18,491 nt of DNA from Ignavibacteria bacterium (GTDB lineage: Bacteria; Bacteroidota; Ignavibacteria; Tepidaquicellales; Tepidaquicellaceae). The DNA is taken from positions 1 through 18,491 of the forward strand of contig JADJWZ010000019.1 of the NCBI GenBank assembly GCA_016716125.1, read 5' to 3'. The first letter of the stretch is position 1, and every line of letters begins with the position of its first letter. Made by a program: the position numbers and the translations under genes. Of the stretch, positions 16,208 to 18,491 are shown one piece after another. The notes under the pieces are model-generated. The model saw only the letters and a program-made list of their open reading frames with translations. It had not been told where the DNA came from and searched no databases.

Positions 16208-17275
16208 ATGAAAAAGTTAAAATCCGTTCCGGTGAAATATTTATTAGTATTTATTTTTTCAATTACATTTTTTTATTCATGCAGTGAAGACCCGGTGACA
16301 AGTGATCCTGTCGATCCAAAATATATATTTGATACAGCGAGATTTGACTGGAAAATTGATACTATTCAGAATGTTTTTTCTCCAATTTCTTTAAGTAGTA
16401 TTGATACAAATGATATATATATTCTTGATTCTTATCGTACTTTAAATCATTATAATGGATCTGATTTTGAAAGGACTTACCTACCATTTGAAGTGTTAGG
16501 ATTAACTGTTAAAGCATATGTCGATAAACTTTTTATTGGGGGAATATATTTGATTTCATCTGATTATTTTCAACCTGCATTACTCGTAAAAGAAGGAAAT
16601 AGTTTTACAGAAATTGAGATTCCCGATTCGAATCAACAATATGCAATATTTTCAATAGAAAGGACTAATGATAATGTTTTATGGCTTGGTACTCAAAACG
16701 GTAGATTAATAAAATATGAATCAGGTCTTTTTACATATTTTGGATTTGATTCAAGTTATTTTGTCAGAGTTCATAAAGATAAAAATGAAAACGTATTTGC
16801 TGTCAATTCTATAATAATGTACGATTCAATAGGAAATAACGGAAAGATGTATCTTGAAATCTATAAGTATGAGAGTGAAAGTTTTAAAAAATTGTATTCA
16901 AAATTCTTTGAGAATATTGACGATAATACTTTTACTGTAAGTATTGTTGACGGTGAGATTTATGCAAGGAATTGGTTTGGCATATATAAATTCAGTGGGA
17001 ACGATTTCACAAAAATTATTGACTTCCCTGATATTGCAAAGTCTTTGGATTTTTCAGGAAGTTCGAATAATGATATTTTAATTGAAGGAGTTTTTCTTCC
17101 GTTTGAAGGAAAAACCAATTTGTTTCACTGGGATGGATTTAAGTGGAGTAATGAACTTGAAATTTTTATTGGTGGAGGATATGGAATATCAGAAAAATTA
17201 AGAGAAAATTATATCTTTGTTTCTCAAAATGATCCTTATGAAACTTTTTTGGTAATAGGCTCTCCTAAAAATTAA
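16208..17275 (+). CDS. Cassette lipoprotein 1, beta-propeller-like
   Basis: The 355-residue predicted lipoprotein has an N-region MKKLKSV, a hydrophobic core and the relaxed lipobox 'FFYSC' with Cys25. The mature start 'SEDPVTSDPVDP' is acidic, as expected for surface-exported lipoproteins of Bacteroidota-like bacteria. Repeating segments resemble propeller blades: 'NDIYILDSYRTLNHYNGSDF', 'NVLWLGTQNGRLIKYESGLF', 'GEIYARNWFGIYKFSGNDF' and 'TNLFHWDGFKWSNELEI'. No catalytic motif is seen. The first ~9 codons and the whole ~500-bp upstream module are shared with the gene at 18015, while the rest diverges. The gene is more AT-rich than the housekeeping block. There is no Shine-Dalgarno at its own start. 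Confidence 0.85.
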   Translation: MKKLKSVPVKYLLVFIFSITFFYSCSEDPVTSDPVDPKYIFDTARFDWKIDTIQNVFSPISLSSIDTNDIYILDSYRTLNHYNGSDFERTYLPFEVLGLTVKAYVDKLFIGGIYLISSDYFQPALLVKEGNSFTEIEIPDSNQQYAIFSIERTNDNVLWLGTQNGRLIKYESGLFTYFGFDSSYFVRVHKDKNENVFAVNSIIMYDSIGNNGKMYLEIYKYESESFKKLYSKFFENIDDNTFTVSIVDGEIYARNWFGIYKFSGNDFTKIIDFPDIAKSLDFSGSSNNDILIEGVFLPFEGKTNLFHWDGFKWSNELEIFIGGGYGISEKLRENYIFVSQNDPYETFLVIGSPKN

Positions 17276-17295
17276 ATAACTTTAAATAAAAAAAA

Positions 17296-17649
17296 ATGAA
17301 AACAATCATAAAAGTAACTTTGTGTTTTTTTATATTTGTAAATACTTTATTTGCACAATGGATAGAAACTGAAACAGAATATCCAAACAGAATAACAGAC
17401 TTAAGTTTTTTAAATTCAAATACAGGGTATGCTATAACTGCAAGGCTTGGAACTACTGCTCAAACATATTTATTAAAAACGACCAACAAAGGTAATAGTT
17501 GGAATTTAGTTTATATTTTTTATGATTTCCGCCGTTGTTGGTGTTCCAAAAAGTTTGCACATTTAGAATTATCAGTTAATAGTAAAACTATTGCAAACTT
17601 TTTGGTCACCAACAACACTGCAGGCGAAGTCTGCAGGAGATTTCTTTAA
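17296..17649 (+). pseudogene. Truncated secreted YCF48/BNR-like protein ending in element A
   Basis: The frame starts 21 bases after the cassette lipoprotein, with a signal peptide (MKTIIKVTLCFFIFVNTLFA). It is followed by 'LSFLNSNTGYAITARLG' and 'LLKTTNKGNSWNLVY', the first blade of a YCF48/BNR-type propeller that normally runs for several hundred residues. The native sequence ends at codon ~76. From 17525 the frame is inside element A and reads a nonsense tail ('RRCWCSKKFAHLELSVNSK') to the TAA at 17647. This shows that the repeat module has replaced or cut the rest of the gene. Confidence 0.75.
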
Positions 17650-17701
17650 ATTATAATTTCGATATTAAATTAAATTTGCAGAATTTATTTTGCAAGATAT
17701 T
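17525..17701 (+). repeat. Hairpin element A, copy 3
   Basis: The element begins atttccgcc and ends gcaagatatt like copy 1, with arms at 17534-17559 and 17592-17616. It interrupts the YCF48-like gene. The flanking block at 17617-17636 holds ctgcag twice around gcgaagt, a small secondary palindrome that is degraded in copies 1 and 2. Confidence 0.9.
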
Positions 17702-17819
17702 ATTTCAATTTGAGAATTGAGCAGTGCAGTCTGTTGTTGGTGATCAAAAAGTTTGCGCAGGTTTCATTGTAAAATTAAAAAATTCATTATGCAATCTTTT
17801 GAAAACACCAACAACGGCC
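17702..17819 (+). repeat. Hairpin element B, copy 2
   Basis: Almost identical to copy 1, with arms 17733-17756 and 17791-17815. It has one T less in the right-arm T-run, and it reads gcagtgcag where copy 1 reads gcagcgcag. It is followed by the same leader. Confidence 0.88.
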
Positions 17820-17856
17820 AAATTTTAAAATTGAATAAGAAGGGAGGTAATATACG

Positions 17857-17901
17857 ATGATCAGAGCTCCGGCAAAAATCAACAAAGCGTCCGAAAAATA
17901 A
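17857..17901 (+). CDS. Leader mini-ORF, 14 codons, copy 2
   Basis: The frame encodes MIRAPAKINKASEK and is preceded by the same agggaggt Shine-Dalgarno (17841-17848). It lies 113 bases before the lipoprotein start at 18015. Its conserved frame contrasts with a second short frame in the leader (atgatagatccaatc), which is shifted by a 2-base deletion between copies and so is not conserved. Confidence 0.45.
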   Translation: MIRAPAKINKASEK

Positions 17902-18014
17902 AGGGACCGGAAATATCAAAAATAAATTAACTGTGCGACCGCAATCTTACAGAAAATAAATATGATAGATCCAATCGAAATTTTATTTACATTAATTTAA
18001 CTCCATTTTTTAAA

Positions 18015-18491
18015 ATGAAAAAGTTAAAATCCGTTCAGGTATATATACTCCTAACAATAAATTATTTGTTTATTTCAATTTTTGTCTCGTGTTCTAGTGA
18101 TATAATAGAACCGAATCCAATAGAGCAAAATATTGATACTATAAATTATTTTAATTATAAAATAGATACCATAAACTCTCCATTGTCAGCTCAGTTTTAT
18201 ATTTATGATACTAATAATGTTTTTTTTCCGGGATTTGATGGGAATTTGTATTACTATTCAAATTCAAAATATCAAACAATTGCATTCAATGATCCGGATT
18301 TTTACCCCTATACGTCAGGTGGTTACAATAAAGATAATGTTTTCATAGGTGGAACTGGAAATACCGGATTAACAAATAATATAAAACTAAAAAAACTGCT
18401 AGGATCTGGATTTGTAAATTATTATCCTCCTCAAGACACTAATTTATATGTTGAAAATATTCTAGCAACAGGGGAAAATCAGGCATGGATT
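18015..18491 (+). CDS. Cassette lipoprotein 2, N-terminal part, cut by the right window edge
   Basis: 159 codons are open from ATG at 18015 to the window end. The start MKKLKSVQVYILL is shared with the gene at 16208 for about nine codons and is then different. The signal core ends in the relaxed lipobox 'FVSC' with Cys26, then 'SSDIIEPNPIEQNIDTIN'. Sequence such as 'FYIYDTNNVFFPGFDGNLYY', 'NKDNVFIGGTGNTGL' and 'ENILATGENQAWI' has the same blade-like pattern as cassette lipoprotein 1, including a 'YKIDTIN'/'WKIDTIQ' segment after the acidic linker. It is thus a diverged paralogue under the same 5' module. Function unknown; probably surface-exposed. Confidence 0.85.
   Translation, partial: MKKLKSVQVYILLTINYLFISIFVSCSSDIIEPNPIEQNIDTINYFNYKIDTINSPLSAQFYIYDTNNVFFPGFDGNLYYYSNSKYQTIAFNDPDFYPYTSGGYNKDNVFIGGTGNTGLTNNIKLKKLLGSGFVNYYPPQDTNLYVENILATGENQAWI

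Noticed and set aside
15534..17815. Integron attC sites between cassettes
   Set aside because: The gene-repeat-gene layout is suggestive, but the repeat ends (gttgttggtg...caccaacaac) do not fit RYYYAAC...GTTRRRY, and no integrase is in the window.
15534..17815. CRISPR array
   Set aside because: The repeats are long hairpins of 120-180 bp with conserved loops; there are no short regular repeats with variable spacers and no cas genes.

Overview
The window looks like chromosomal DNA from a low-GC, free-living bacterium of the Bacteroidota/Chlorobi side, most like Ignavibacteria (inference). Supporting signs are: large secreted proteins ending in FlgD-like or dockerin-like modules; a secreted family carrying 'GFEWPKGTG' and 'SGDPVSGTGW'-type motifs; BNR/YCF48-like secreted proteins; lipoproteins with relaxed lipoboxes; and few strong Shine-Dalgarno sites. 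No rRNA, tRNA, transposase, integrase or CRISPR array was found.

Layout. (1) 1-1330 (-) and 1876-4848 (+) are two divergent secreted-protein genes, each broken by many small frameshifts: a Gly/Trp-rich exported protein cut by the left edge, and a right-handed beta-helix protein ending in a dockerin-like EF-hand pair. (2) 4874-6618 (-) is a two-lamin-tail-domain exported protein with one frameshift, repaired by adding one T on the + strand at about 6255. (3) 6747-7613 (+) is an exported NlpC/P60 hydrolase. (4) 7685-15206 is a long minus-strand housekeeping block: a Bax-inhibitor-1/YccA membrane protein, a DinB-family protein, GuaB, an M23 peptidase, a small lipoprotein, a DUF5661 protein, a 67-aa helical protein, a HerA/YjgR-type ATPase and a ComF-like phosphoribosyltransferase. 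Two mutually inverted palindromes sit at 12391-12492. (5) 15207-18491 is visibly more AT-rich and very different. It holds three copies of a ~178-bp hairpin element (A), two copies of a ~119-bp related hairpin element (B), and two copies of a leader with a 14-codon mini-ORF behind a near-perfect Shine-Dalgarno. Each complete A-B-leader module runs into the first ~9 codons of a beta-propeller-like lipoprotein gene, after which the two genes diverge abruptly. A truncated YCF48/BNR-type gene is cut off exactly at one A copy.

How it works together. The minus-strand core is ordinary metabolism and envelope maintenance; the M23 gene overlaps or abuts guaB, which is followed by dinB after 27 bases, so these three may be one transcript. 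The right end is the most unusual part: a repeating unit of about 1.8 kb that gives different surface lipoproteins the same 5' module. This is what an expanding or recombining lipoprotein cassette array would look like. The frameshifts are concentrated at the left end and fade rightwards, which suggests sequence or assembly errors at least as strongly as true gene decay.
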